The notes beneath the pieces are model-generated. The model was not told the DNA's origin and did not search any database. It worked only from the letters and a program-made list of their open reading frames with translations. A program made the position numbers and the translations under genes. Shown here one piece after another: positions 47,297 through 55,894 of a DNA stretch of 64,000 nt (within the stretch, counting starts at the first letter, position 1; each line of letters begins with the position of its first letter). The stretch is from an uncultured SAR86 cluster bacterium (GTDB lineage Bacteria > Pseudomonadota > Gammaproteobacteria > Magnimaribacterales > D2472). The stretch spans positions 1 to 64,000 of the forward strand of contig CACEDS010000004.1 of the NCBI GenBank assembly GCA_902558395.1, in the 5' to 3' direction.

Positions 47297-50152
47297 CTAT
47301 GGTGTTATTCTAGAGCTTGTACCAAGGCCTGATCCATACACAACTGAGTTAAGCCAAAGTCTATTTGTTCCTAAACTAGAGCCTCTAAAATTAGGTTCCC
47401 CAGAGAATAATATTATTTGACCTTTACCGTATCTTTCTTGAGTTAAATAAGCTGAATTTGCAATTCTTGCAGAAGCTTCAGGCCAAACCAAACCACTCAT
47501 CCTCACGTTTAAATCATATCCTGCAGGAATATCAGACCAGTTAATAGATTTATAAATATCTTGATTAGTATTTTCGGTTAATTCACCAACCCTTATAACA
47601 GCTTTTGAACCCGAACCAGCCATTAATACAGGAAAATTTGAATAGAGAAGGGGTAAAGTATCTATTGTTCCAAATGATAGCCAATGTTTTTTATCAACTC
47701 TTCCTGAAACAAAAGCTCCTGATGGCATAAATAGTGATTGCCAGGAATCTCGTTTTTTCAATGTATCTGAATCAATTTTATTTTCAGTTTCTTCCCATGG
47801 ATATGAGATATCAGAGAAAATTTTATTATTATTCACATAATCTAAGTCTATGGATGTATTTTTTGATAAAAATTCTCTTTGTAACTTTATGTTGTAGTCA
47901 TGACTATTCTCAAATGAATCACTTATATCTTTAATGCTTGAAATTGAATTGTCAGATACAAGCATTCTTGTACTGCCATTATTAGCTATTAATGTTCCAC
48001 CTTGTTTTATCCAATCTTTCAGAACAGACATTTCAGCTTGATTAAGAGATCTATAACCACTTGGCATTATTAATGTGTTGTATCTTCTTAAATCTGCATA
48101 ACCTATCATTGATGTATTAAGTTGACTGTGTCTTATCCCTAAATGATGATCAAGTGACCACCAGCTAACACCTACATCATATGAGCTAAAACCTTCATGG
48201 CTTAATATTGCAATTTGTGGTTTATTTAGCAACCTAAAATGTCTGCCACCCCAGTCAGGTAATTCTTCAGGACCAAAACCTGTATAAAGTGATGATACTG
48301 AAACATTTAAATCTTCAGCAGTATTCTTAACTAATTGCACTAACTTAGAATTTTTAGGATTATCCATAGCTATTACAACAGGGCTTCCTCTAGATAAGCT
48401 CTTACCAGAAAGACTAATATCTTTATCAATAATTCTTACCTGAACACCTTGTTCCATGAGTCTTGCTGCAAAGGTAACTGATAGATCGTCTGTGCCATCA
48501 ACAATCCACATAATAGCCTTTTCATCAACGTCTATTTCTACAGAGGAGGGCTCCCATAACGAAAGATTTCCTTTTACGTATTCTGGGACTGTCACAGCTT
48601 CTAATCCATACATCATAGTAAAATTAAATGCAGTTGTGTCATACATAATTGACGAGCCGTTTCTTAAAGTTGCTTCTCTTTCTTTTTTAAGAACATCTTC
48701 ATCAATTTCAGCATCAAATTCTAATATAGCCGAAATTAAAGGAGCTTCGGGTTGACGATTTGGAATTATCATACTGCCGGCTGGAATATTAAATTCTTCA
48801 ACAATATCACCAGTTTGTTTTAATACATTTTTGACATTAATATTCTGTTTATTGGTGTAGATTTCGATATTTTGAGATTTTAATTTATCAGCAAGAGTGT
48901 TAATTCTAGATGAGTTTTTAGTTGGCAGTATCACAAATGTTTGATTAGCCCAATCACTTTCTTTTGATACATTTAACTTCCTTGCTTCCCAATAGTCGTT
49001 ATACATTGCCTTACTGTTAACTGACAAAGTGTTTAAATTAGTTAAGGAGCTTATAAATTGATGATGGACAGATTCTTTATACGATTGAATAGTTCCTTCA
49101 GGTCTTCGCACACCATCTTCAGCCATACGTGATTGCTCATATAGTATGCCTAAAGTACCTCTAAAATTAACATAAAATGAATAGCCTGGATATAAATCTT
49201 CATGCCATTCACCTGTATAAAAACGCCAGTTTCTTCGATCAAATTCAGATCCTTGATCTTGAGCAAATACATTTCCCCATTTCACAAGATCTCTATCCAT
49301 GTTCTTATTAATTGGCTCACGTGCAGGACCTGTCATAAAAGTATCTTGAGCACCCATTTCATGAGCATCAACAAGTATTTGAGGTTTCCATTCGTTTATT
49401 AATGATACGCGACCTTGAGTTTCAGGTTGTGTTAGATAAATCCAATCTCTATTTAAATCAAAATAATAATGGTTTGTTCTTCCATAGGGCCAGTCACCAG
49501 TATGAATTAATGATTGATCATCATAATTTGGTGCTGTTCCTCTGAACTGTTCCAGTGATTTAGTAAATCTAGATCGACCATCAGGATTCATAACTGGATC
49601 AACAATTATAATCATATTGTCTAAAAGATTCTCAACTTCTGAATCATTACTGGCTATCAGATGATAAATTAAGCCAAGCGCAGCATCTGAACCAGATGTC
49701 TCATTTCCATGAATTGAATAGGCCATCCATGCTATAGCAGGAAGAGAATCAATGATTTTTTTTGCTTCTCTATCATTAGTAATTCTTGCATCTGAAAGAG
49801 AAGACAAATTCTCTTTAATTCCATCAATTTGAGCGATATTTTCTGGAGAAGATATTATTAATGCATGAAGAGGGCGCCCTTCATGAGATACAGCATAATT
49901 TAAAACTTTAATTTTATTAGATTGTTGTTTATAGGTATTTATTGCATTTTCTATTTGTTCAGGTGAGGCGACTCTTTCGCCATAATTAAAATCAAGAAAT
50001 TCATTTGGATGATCGATCGATGGATCATAACTCCCGTTCAATATAATATCTTTATAAAGATCAGAAGAATAGCTAGTAGGTTTTTTTAAAATTTCAGCTG
50101 AGCAGTATACGGTTAATATTAATGATAATGATGTTTGTATAAGTTTTTTCAT
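47297..50152 (-). CDS. Secreted M14 family zinc carboxypeptidase, large
   Basis: A 951-residue protein with a signal peptide (about residues 1-18). The peptidase domain (about 50-400) has zinc ligands in YSIHGNETSGSD (HxxE) and the third His in VDAHEMG, DLNRDW, and the catalytic Glu in LGILYEQSRM. Later parts include a class I amidotransferase-like fold around RYNTLIMPSGYRSLNQ and a C-terminal sandwich. Such large M14 proteins act on peptides or cell wall in the periplasm. It is the last chromosomal gene before the phage block. Confidence 0.85.
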   Translation of the reverse strand: MKKLIQTSLSLILTVYCSAEILKKPTSYSSDLYKDIILNGSYDPSIDHPNEFLDFNYGERVASPEQIENAINTYKQQSNKIKVLNYAVSHEGRPLHALIISSPENIAQIDGIKENLSSLSDARITNDREAKKIIDSLPAIAWMAYSIHGNETSGSDAALGLIYHLIASNDSEVENLLDNMIIIVDPVMNPDGRSRFTKSLEQFRGTAPNYDDQSLIHTGDWPYGRTNHYYFDLNRDWIYLTQPETQGRVSLINEWKPQILVDAHEMGAQDTFMTGPAREPINKNMDRDLVKWGNVFAQDQGSEFDRRNWRFYTGEWHEDLYPGYSFYVNFRGTLGILYEQSRMAEDGVRRPEGTIQSYKESVHHQFISSLTNLNTLSVNSKAMYNDYWEARKLNVSKESDWANQTFVILPTKNSSRINTLADKLKSQNIEIYTNKQNINVKNVLKQTGDIVEEFNIPAGSMIIPNRQPEAPLISAILEFDAEIDEDVLKKEREATLRNGSSIMYDTTAFNFTMMYGLEAVTVPEYVKGNLSLWEPSSVEIDVDEKAIMWIVDGTDDLSVTFAARLMEQGVQVRIIDKDISLSGKSLSRGSPVVIAMDNPKNSKLVQLVKNTAEDLNVSVSSLYTGFGPEELPDWGGRHFRLLNKPQIAILSHEGFSSYDVGVSWWSLDHHLGIRHSQLNTSMIGYADLRRYNTLIMPSGYRSLNQAEMSVLKDWIKQGGTLIANNGSTRMLVSDNSISSIKDISDSFENSHDYNIKLQREFLSKNTSIDLDYVNNNKIFSDISYPWEETENKIDSDTLKKRDSWQSLFMPSGAFVSGRVDKKHWLSFGTIDTLPLLYSNFPVLMAGSGSKAVIRVGELTENTNQDIYKSINWSDIPAGYDLNVRMSGLVWPEASARIANSAYLTQERYGKGQIILFSGEPNFRGSSLGTNRLWLNSVVYGSGLGTSSRITP

Positions 50153-50244
50153 AGATTAATTCTAATCTAGAAAACAGAACTTATCATTCATTTATTTATA
50201 TAGAGAAATAGAAAGGGAAGCCATACTATTTATATATGAAATAA
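50153..50244. other. Host/phage junction zone
   Basis: This AT-rich gap between the start of the M14 peptidase and the first phage frame contains no tRNA and no clear att-like sequence. It should hold the promoter of the peptidase on the - strand. A 9-base direct repeat ATAATATAT occurs at 50241 and 50258 but is low-complexity. Confidence 0.4.
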
Positions 50245-50502
50245 TATATTACTTCGCATAATATATATTTAACCAAATTAGCTAAATTATCTAAATCGTT
50301 ACATAAATCTGACCAACCTGAGAGAACTGTTAGATTTAACATTTTAGGTTGTGCAAATATTTTAACTATTCCAGTTAAAAAACTCAAATCCTTTTACAAG
50401 GACGAGATAGGAACATTCATTGAAATAGCAGGCATGAGCCAGCCAATTCAAGTTCGTGATTCTATTTTTGAAATAAACAGAATGATAAACAAGGAGAGAT
50501 AA
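50245..50502 (+). pseudogene. 5'-truncated phage ORF
   Basis: A frame open from 50245 to the TAA at 50500-50502 with no ATG, GTG or TTG start before residue 60. The part from about 50278 reads as a normal basic protein end (KSLHKSDQPERTVRFNILG..INRMINKER). The stop abuts the ATG of the exonuclease gene, and its last codons supply that gene's ribosome binding site (AAGGAG), so this was a real phage gene whose start has been lost at the junction. A rare ATT start at 50248 cannot be excluded. Confidence 0.55.
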
Positions 50503-51444
50503 ATGGTTGGTAAATTAACATGGTATAGAGCAACATCATCAATAACGTGTGCATTGTTTGATAGGGCAAGGTTCTTCGATAAGCATGGTTGCTTAAAGAA
50601 GGCGATAGCTGAAAAGAATGGAACCCTAGTAGATAACTTTGTGCAAACTAATAGACAAGCTACAGGAGACTTACTTGAACCTGTATTAATAACTGAAGCA
50701 GCAAGAAGGCTAGGTATAGAGAATGTAGAGCCTGAAGTGGACTATAAAATAGACCACCCTGAATTACCTTTACAGGCTTCGTTAGATGGAAGATGTAATG
50801 TTGTTAATGTGAAAGTAGAACATAATCCTGATAATGGTATTTACCTTGTAGGACATCAAGAGCTTATATTAAATGGCGATATACCTATAGAAGTTAAATG
50901 CAGCTCTGATTTCCCATCAGTAGAAGAGCCACCTAAATACTTAGGCGTAGACCAATTACATACAAGCATGGAAATACTAAACGCTGAGTATGGAATATTG
51001 ATTGTGCTATACCAGTCAACTGATTTACGCATATACGTTTATAAACGCGATGAAGCGTATAAAGACGAACTGGCGAGAGTAGTGCTGGACTTTGATAGAA
51101 GAATAGAAGAAGAGGACTATTATCCGCCTGAGACTCCTGAACACGCAGCGACTATTTTTAGTGATGGTAATGATGAAAACGTAAAGATATTGAACGCTGA
51201 TACGCTTGATATTATCGATACAATAGAAGCATTAAAAGAAACTATGAAGATAGCTAAAGAGAAGAAGGATGAACTTATGACTGATTTAATGATGGCTATG
51301 GGTAATCATAGCAAAGCAAGAGTTGCAGAATATGAGTTGGAATGGAAAACACTACCAGCTAAAAAAGAACAGATTAAAGAAGTAACTTATAAAGCTGCAC
51401 CTGAACGTAGAGCAGGTTTTGTGAAGATAAAAAGAGTTGGATAA
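50503..51444 (+). CDS. YqaJ-like phage recombination exonuclease
   Basis: A 313-residue protein with the PD-(D/E)XK pattern of YqaJ/lambda-exonuclease proteins: GDLLEPVLITEAARRLG, the catalytic Asp in LQASLDGRC near residue 93, ExK in IPIEVKC near 130, and VDQLHTSMEI. The C-terminal 80 residues are helical and basic. It would chew 5' ends for single-strand annealing recombination. A strong AAGGAG site lies within the preceding ORF. A terminator follows. Confidence 0.8.
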   Translation: MVGKLTWYRATSSITCALFDRARFFDKHGCLKKAIAEKNGTLVDNFVQTNRQATGDLLEPVLITEAARRLGIENVEPEVDYKIDHPELPLQASLDGRCNVVNVKVEHNPDNGIYLVGHQELILNGDIPIEVKCSSDFPSVEEPPKYLGVDQLHTSMEILNAEYGILIVLYQSTDLRIYVYKRDEAYKDELARVVLDFDRRIEEEDYYPPETPEHAATIFSDGNDENVKILNADTLDIIDTIEALKETMKIAKEKKDELMTDLMMAMGNHSKARVAEYELEWKTLPAKKEQIKEVTYKAAPERRAGFVKIKRVG

Positions 51445-51446
51445 AA

Positions 51447-51513
51447 GAAGGGCAATTAGCTAAATAGAGAGTATTAGATATATGGAGAGTTTAGCATTTG
51501 CCCTTCATTTTTG
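51447..51513 (+). terminator. Terminator after the exonuclease gene
   Basis: GAAGGGCAATTAGCTAAA at 51447-51464 pairs with TTTAGCATTTGCCCTTC at 51490-51506, giving a long interrupted stem with a 25-base loop; ATTTTT follows. It ends the first transcript, and the recurring phage motif starts 8 bases later. Confidence 0.7.
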
Positions 51514-51522
51514 ATTATATTA

Positions 51523-51536
51523 TATAAATATCAAAC
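51523..51536 (+). promoter_or_regulatory. Phage intergenic motif, copy 1
   Basis: TATAAATATCAAAC, directly after a terminator and about 60 bases before the next small gene. It is extended to the left by TA as in copy 4. The place between transcripts suggests a promoter element. Confidence 0.5.
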
Positions 51537-51594
51537 TGGTAATTGTAATAGTTATAAAAATCTATAAAATAAAAAATGGAGAGTATAAATAAAT

Positions 51595-51759
51595 ATGAAT
51601 AAAGATATTAAAGAAAAGAAGGCACTTTGGTTGACACCTGATATGCACGCTGCATTAAAAGAGTTTGCTGATAACAACTACATGAAACTTGAAGGAGCAG
51701 GCGAGTTCTTAATCAAGCTAGGCATTTGTTCACATAAAGAATCTAAGAACAATGACTGA
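51595..51759 (+). CDS. Phage microprotein, 54 residues
   Basis: MNKDIKEKKALWLTPDMHAA... is a small helical protein of unknown function; the ALWLTPDMHAALKEFADNN part resembles a ribbon-helix-helix or antitoxin-like DNA-binding start, but this is weak. A GGAGAG sequence precedes the ATG by about 12 bases. The next gene starts inside its last codons. Confidence 0.55.
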   Translation: MNKDIKEKKALWLTPDMHAALKEFADNNYMKLEGAGEFLIKLGICSHKESKNND

Positions 51760-51919
51760 GTTTTTTACAAGAGTCGAAGAGCAGAGAAAACGATTAGCTG
51801 AAGAAAAGGCTGATACAACAATAGCAATTTATTACTACCAAAAAGGTGCTGGAAAAGAGTACAGATATATTAAGTACGAAAGCGGTAGAGAAGAACTAAT
51901 TAACTTACAAGATGTTTGA
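51752..51919 (+). CDS. Phage microprotein, 55 residues
   Basis: MTEFFTRVEEQRKRLAEEKA is a charged helix, followed by strands IAIYYYQ and YRYIKYE. Not recognised. It overlaps the preceding gene by 8 bases and the next by 8, which supports translation as a set. Confidence 0.55.
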   Translation: MTEFFTRVEEQRKRLAEEKADTTIAIYYYQKGAGKEYRYIKYESGREELINLQDV

Positions 51920-52013
51920 GGTATTTAAGACTATATTTCATATGTTTACCATGACAATAGGCACTTTAACTTTATTGGCAATCGTTATTGGTTACATCTT
52001 ATATAAGGACTAA
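51912..52013 (+). CDS. Single-pass membrane microprotein, 33 residues
   Basis: A short N-terminal part is followed by one membrane helix (TIGTLTLLAIVIGYILY) and ends in KD. It overlaps the preceding gene and ends 2 bases before the nuclease gene. Membrane-active roles such as a holin-like or superinfection factor are possible but unsupported. Confidence 0.45.
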   Translation: MFEVFKTIFHMFTMTIGTLTLLAIVIGYILYKD

Positions 52014-52015
52014 TA

Positions 52016-52435
52016 ATGCCTATTAATTCAAGAACCAAAGGAGCAACATTTGAACGTCTAATAGTTCGTAAGATTAATGAATGTTTTGAACGTGAGGGTA
52101 TAAAAGATAGAGTTTCAAGAAACTTTGACCAATCATGGAAGGGTGGATTAGCAGACATTTATTACAAGAACTTTGCTATTGAATGTAAAAGATACAAACA
52201 ATCAAATACCAATATGTATCGCCAAGAATGGTGGGAGCAAGTTTTAAAAAGTGCTGGTGATAAATACATACCTTTACTAATTTATAAGTTTGACCGCAAA
52301 ACAATTATGGCGGTCATTCCTGCTTACTTGGTAAGCAACGCACCTAAGCACAATCAAGTTACCTATATGTGTCCCTTAGAAGATATATGTAAGGACATAA
52401 AGAATATTTTAGAGAAAGCAAATGTATCAGGATGA
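52016..52435 (+). CDS. Phage PD-(D/E)XK nuclease, Holliday-junction-resolvase-like
   Basis: A 139-residue protein. RTKGATFERLIVRKINECF, GGLADIYYKNFAIECKRYK with the D and ExK residues near 52 and 62, and WWEQVLKSAG match Hjc-like archaeal and phage resolvases. It probably clears branched DNA before packaging. It is preceded by an AAGGA site. The following small gene overlaps by 14 bases. Confidence 0.7.
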   Translation: MPINSRTKGATFERLIVRKINECFEREGIKDRVSRNFDQSWKGGLADIYYKNFAIECKRYKQSNTNMYRQEWWEQVLKSAGDKYIPLLIYKFDRKTIMAVIPAYLVSNAPKHNQVTYMCPLEDICKDIKNILEKANVSG

Positions 52436-52598
52436 TGAATTTGAGAGATTTTGTCGTGAAAGATACGAAAAGATATGTCTAGCATTAGAGTTGCTAGGTT
52501 TTGTTAATGACGAGAGTTACGAGAGCTACAAGATGACTAATTATGAATATCTTGAACGCATTTATATAAACAGTATAGGCGATAGAACTATACATTAA
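52422..52598 (+). CDS. Phage microprotein, 58 residues
   Basis: MYQDDEFERFCRERYEKI... is a tyrosine- and glutamate-rich helical protein of unknown function. It overlaps the nuclease gene and precedes the SSB-like gene by 14 bases. Confidence 0.5.
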   Translation: MYQDDEFERFCRERYEKICLALELLGFVNDESYESYKMTNYEYLERIYINSIGDRTIH

Positions 52599-52612
52599 AA
52601 AAGGAGAGCATT

Positions 52613-53212
52613 ATGGAAGATATTTTTTCCAATGATAATAATGGTAGCGGTATTAGTTATATCATGCATAAAAACGCTGATAAAACATGGTACTCAAATG
52701 AGGAAGCTATAACCTTAGATAAGATTATGGTCTGTCCTGATACCATTAAAACAGGTTGGGGTATGTGGAATGGTACATACAACACTGAATACAGCGATAA
52801 ACCATTTATCAAAACACCTAAACCTGAAGATGGCTATAAAGAAGCATTTAGCATAAACCTTTATACAAATGAGAAACGCCAGTTTTTATGGTCAAGATTT
52901 AGCTTTGGTGAGTATCAGGCATTTAAAAAGATGGCTGTTCAGTTCTATAAGAATATTGAAGCTAATAAAGGCAAAGTTCCTGTATTTCAATTTAGTAATA
53001 AATATGAGGTTATTGAGCTTAAAGCATTAAACATCAACGTACCTTTATTTGAATTTTTAGGATGGAAGGATAGACCAGCAGATTTTGTTGTTCCTGTATG
53101 GGAAGAGCCAATGATTGCTGATGGCGAAGTTAGTATGAGCGAACAAGTGGCAGCAGCGACTCAAGCTCAGATAGATAGACAAGAACTAACTGAAGACGAT
53201 ATTCCATTCTAA
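52613..53212 (+). CDS. Putative phage single-stranded DNA-binding protein with SSB-type tip
   Basis: A 199-residue protein with a mixed alpha/beta body (EAFSINLYTNEKRQFLWSRF, VPVFQFSNKYEVIELKAL) and an acidic, disordered tail ending in EDDIPF. This ending copies the DDDIPF tip by which bacterial SSB recruits partner proteins. The body does not look like standard SSB, so the assignment rests on the tip and the context: exonuclease and nuclease before, primase-helicase directly after with the stop abutting its ATG. It has an AGGAG site. Confidence 0.65.
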   Translation: MEDIFSNDNNGSGISYIMHKNADKTWYSNEEAITLDKIMVCPDTIKTGWGMWNGTYNTEYSDKPFIKTPKPEDGYKEAFSINLYTNEKRQFLWSRFSFGEYQAFKKMAVQFYKNIEANKGKVPVFQFSNKYEVIELKALNINVPLFEFLGWKDRPADFVVPVWEEPMIADGEVSMSEQVAAATQAQIDRQELTEDDIPF

Positions 53213-55099
53213 ATGCAAGATTACGATTGGCAAAAAATAGCACCTGATGTAGCAAGACTAATACTAGGTGAACCTAAAATCCAAAAGACCAATGAATGGC
53301 GATGGAATAATAAGGGTTCACTTGTATTTAATCTTGAAACAGGACAATTCTATGACTTTGAGGAAGGTATAGGCGGTGGTGTTAAGTGGCTAATCGAACA
53401 ACATGGAAAAGATGTCTCTGAAATCGTAAAACAGTTTGGTTATGACCTTACATTACAAACCCCTAAAAACTCCATACTGAATGGTAATACCCCTATTACC
53501 AGTAATGTGAGGTCATTCACTCGAGAACAAATGGTTGACTTATATAGACAATCATCAGTAAAGGTTAAATATGCAGACAACTTTATAGTATTAAGACACG
53601 AAGGGTTACCTATGAAATATGCACCTTTTAGCTTGAATCCTAATGGCACTTGGTCAATGAAAAGACCTGAAGGGTTATTACCTATATATATTACCGCAAA
53701 TCAATTAGATAAACCTGTAATCGTTAGTGAAGGAGAGAAAGCGATGCAGGGAGCAAAACGTATCTATAAAGGCGATGTATGTTGCTGGCATGGTGGTGTT
53801 AATGCATGGAAAAAAGCAGATTGGTCACCTATATATGGTAGAGAAGTATGGTTTTGGGCTGATAACGATGAAGCAGGAGTTAAATGTGCTAATGAAATAG
53901 CAAGAGAATTAAAGGCTAATGGTTGTAAAGTTAAGGTTATTGAAGCTCCTGAACACTTTGCAGATAAAGATGATTTATGGGATGCAGCAGAACGTAATGA
54001 TTTTACGCATGATACGTTAGTTAAATACATTAATTCTTTTAAAGAAAAGAAAGAAAAAGGCTCTATAACCTTTACAAGAGCAGATGAAGTATTAACGCAA
54101 GTAACTAATCCTAAATGGCTCATAAAGGACGTATGTGAGCAAGAATCATTAATGCAGATATGGGGTTCACCTAAGAGCGGTAAGTCGTTTGTAGCTATTG
54201 CTATGAGTTGTGCTATTGCATCAGGGCAAGACTTTTATGGCAATAAAGCATTTAAGAAACCTGTACTTTATATATGCGGTGAAGGTCAGAGAGGTGTTAA
54301 AAGACGTTTATCAGCTTGGCAACAAGCACAATACAGTTTAAGTGGCATACCTTTATACCTATCAGATAGAGCAGTAAGAATAGGTGATAAGGACGATTTT
54401 GAGAGACTAACCCAAGAGATAGAAGCTATAAAAGCTGTAGAAGGCGATATTGGCATGATAGTTGTTGATACGTTTCAAAGGAATTTTGGCGGTGGTAATG
54501 AGAACTCAGCAGAAGATGTGGGCAACTTTATTCATCAATTAGATGGTTTGATTGCAACTTATGGCTGTAATGTTTGTATTGTTCACCATTCAGGACATGA
54601 AGGTAATAGAGCAAGAGGGTCAAGTGTTATAGGTGCATCTTTAGATTACGAATTTTCAGTGAAAAGAACCGATAAGAATGAGCAAATGTTTGTATCGTTC
54701 CAACAAACGCTAAATAAAGATGGTCAGGGAATGGCTGAAAAGAACTTTGTATTTACAGAGGTTGAGCTTATAGGCGAAGGATTAGAGCTTACCAGTGGTT
54801 ACTTAGAGCTTACTGACATTGATTTTAAGGCTAAAGATAAGCTGACATATAAGCAAAAATTAGTATTAGAAGCACTAGAACGTGAGTCTATATTTGCTGA
54901 TAAAGATGCTCCTGAAGAACATTATTTCTTTCCAAAAGATTTAAAAGACAAGGTTAGAGATGCTAATGGAAACATATTATCAGTCGATAGTATCAAGAAA
55001 ATTCTCTATAAATTGGTTGAATTAGAAGAAGTTAAGTATTTAGAAACAGTTGGTTATCAATCTGCTCAATATCATAAGTTAGCACCTAAGTTTGATTAG
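53213..55099 (+). CDS. Phage primase-helicase (TOPRIM plus RepA-like ATPase)
   Basis: A 628-residue replication protein. Residues 1-90 resemble a primase zinc-domain region (GQFYDFEEGIGGGVKWL) but without zinc cysteines; TOPRIM at about 165-230 (VIVSEGEKAMQGA, WADNDEAG); RepA/AAA_25 ATPase at about 300-500 with Walker A GSPKSGKSFVA, Walker B MIVVDTFQ and an HH pair in VCIVHHSGHEG; and a C-terminal winged-helix-like end. It likely primes and unwinds the origin. No DNA polymerase gene is visible, so the host enzyme may be used. It ends with TAG. Confidence 0.82.
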   Translation: MQDYDWQKIAPDVARLILGEPKIQKTNEWRWNNKGSLVFNLETGQFYDFEEGIGGGVKWLIEQHGKDVSEIVKQFGYDLTLQTPKNSILNGNTPITSNVRSFTREQMVDLYRQSSVKVKYADNFIVLRHEGLPMKYAPFSLNPNGTWSMKRPEGLLPIYITANQLDKPVIVSEGEKAMQGAKRIYKGDVCCWHGGVNAWKKADWSPIYGREVWFWADNDEAGVKCANEIARELKANGCKVKVIEAPEHFADKDDLWDAAERNDFTHDTLVKYINSFKEKKEKGSITFTRADEVLTQVTNPKWLIKDVCEQESLMQIWGSPKSGKSFVAIAMSCAIASGQDFYGNKAFKKPVLYICGEGQRGVKRRLSAWQQAQYSLSGIPLYLSDRAVRIGDKDDFERLTQEIEAIKAVEGDIGMIVVDTFQRNFGGGNENSAEDVGNFIHQLDGLIATYGCNVCIVHHSGHEGNRARGSSVIGASLDYEFSVKRTDKNEQMFVSFQQTLNKDGQGMAEKNFVFTEVELIGEGLELTSGYLELTDIDFKAKDKLTYKQKLVLEALERESIFADKDAPEEHYFFPKDLKDKVRDANGNILSVDSIKKILYKLVELEEVKYLETVGYQSAQYHKLAPKFD

Positions 55100-55142
55100 C
55101 AGGGAAGTAGAGGGAAGTTTGAGGGATGTTTGAGGGAAGTTT
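55100..55142 (+). repeat. 11-base tandem direct repeats after the primase-helicase gene
   Basis: GAGGGAAGTTT, GAGGGATGTTT and GAGGGAAGTTT stand head to tail at 55110-55142, preceded by a partial unit (AGGGAAGTA) at 55101. A further GAGGGAAG occurs at 55163. Such iterons next to a replication gene are candidates for a phage origin. Confidence 0.6.
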
Positions 55143-55173
55143 TAAAGGAAATCAACAATTAAGAGGGAAGGAA

Positions 55174-55200
55174 GGGATATATTTACGTAGTAAATATCCC
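55174..55200. promoter_or_regulatory. Hairpin after the repeats
   Basis: GGGATATATTTAC and GTAAATATCCC form a stem with a 2-base bulge and a 3-base loop. No T run follows, so it is probably not a simple terminator; with the repeats it may belong to an origin. Confidence 0.45.
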
Positions 55201-55220
55201 TGTTCCCTATAAATGATGAA

Positions 55221-55718
55221 ATGAAAAATTATTTAGAAGAAACATTAGATAAGCAATTAAAAGTCTACAGAGATTATGAATCTTCTATTGAAAGAGAATG
55301 GGGTGGTAGAAAGAGATTACTCAAATGTGTTGATACTCAATTAGAGATTAAGTTCTGCAAAGCACAAATGTTATTTGATGAAACACTTATTGAAGGACAT
55401 CTAAAAAAGAAAATAGAAATGATACAGATGATGTATCGAGCATATAAAGCATTAATCGATAAAGCAGAAGCAAATGGGTATAAAAAACTAGAAGATGATT
55501 TTCGTTGCTACAAATACAGAAACAATAAGATAGCTATTGTTTGCGATATGGATATGCAAATACCTAGATTAAAAGAATTGTATGGAAATGATAAAGATGT
55601 AGTGTTTTTTAGCGTAGAAGAACTATTTAGATTTATGCACCCTGATTACCTTGATGCTAAAGAAACATTTAAGCAAAAGAATATGGATATAACTTTTAAG
55701 AGGGTTAGTTTCGTATGA
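55221..55718 (+). CDS. Phage hypothetical protein, 165 residues
   Basis: A helical first half (residues 1-100, rich in Lys and Glu, possible coiled coil) is followed by strands IAIVCDMDMQ and VVFFSVEELF. No family is recognised. The N-terminus (KNYLEETLDKQLKVYRDYE) is amphipathic. It is followed by phage motif copy 2. Confidence 0.65.
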   Translation: MKNYLEETLDKQLKVYRDYESSIEREWGGRKRLLKCVDTQLEIKFCKAQMLFDETLIEGHLKKKIEMIQMMYRAYKALIDKAEANGYKKLEDDFRCYKYRNNKIAIVCDMDMQIPRLKELYGNDKDVVFFSVEELFRFMHPDYLDAKETFKQKNMDITFKRVSFV

Positions 55719-55739
55719 GAAAAAAATTTATATTAGTTT

Positions 55740-55753
55740 TATAAATATCAAAC
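55740..55753 (+). promoter_or_regulatory. Phage intergenic motif, copy 2
   Basis: TATAAATATCAAAC in the 50-base gap between two genes, 16 bases before the next ATG. Confidence 0.5.
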
Positions 55754-55768
55754 CTATGGTTAATAAAT

Positions 55769-55894
55769 ATGACTAAATGGCATGGCGGTAAGGGTTCTAA
55801 ATATAAACCCTATAACAAAGAAAAGTTTGATAAGAATTTTGAAGCAATATTTGGCAAGAAGAAAAAGAAAAAGGAAAAAAAAGAAAATGAGTAA
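55769..55894 (+). CDS. Lysine-rich phage microprotein, 41 residues
   Basis: MTKWHGGKGSKYKPYNKEKF then a very basic tail of lysines ending in NE. It may bind nucleic acid. It overlaps the next gene by 8 bases. Confidence 0.45.
   Translation: MTKWHGGKGSKYKPYNKEKFDKNFEAIFGKKKKKKEKKENE

Noticed and set aside
50153-50300. tRNA or att core at the phage junction
   Set aside because: No cloverleaf or T-loop sequence is visible, and the only direct repeat is 9 bases of A and T.
55097-55162. Amber read-through extending the primase-helicase by 20 codons
   Set aside because: The frame stays open after TAG, but the added codons are made by the direct repeats and nothing supports suppression.
55782-55886. 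35-residue N-terminal extension of the second phage nuclease
   Set aside because: It overlaps the lysine-rich gene out of frame, has odd composition, and the ATG at 55887 has a better binding site and begins the conserved part.
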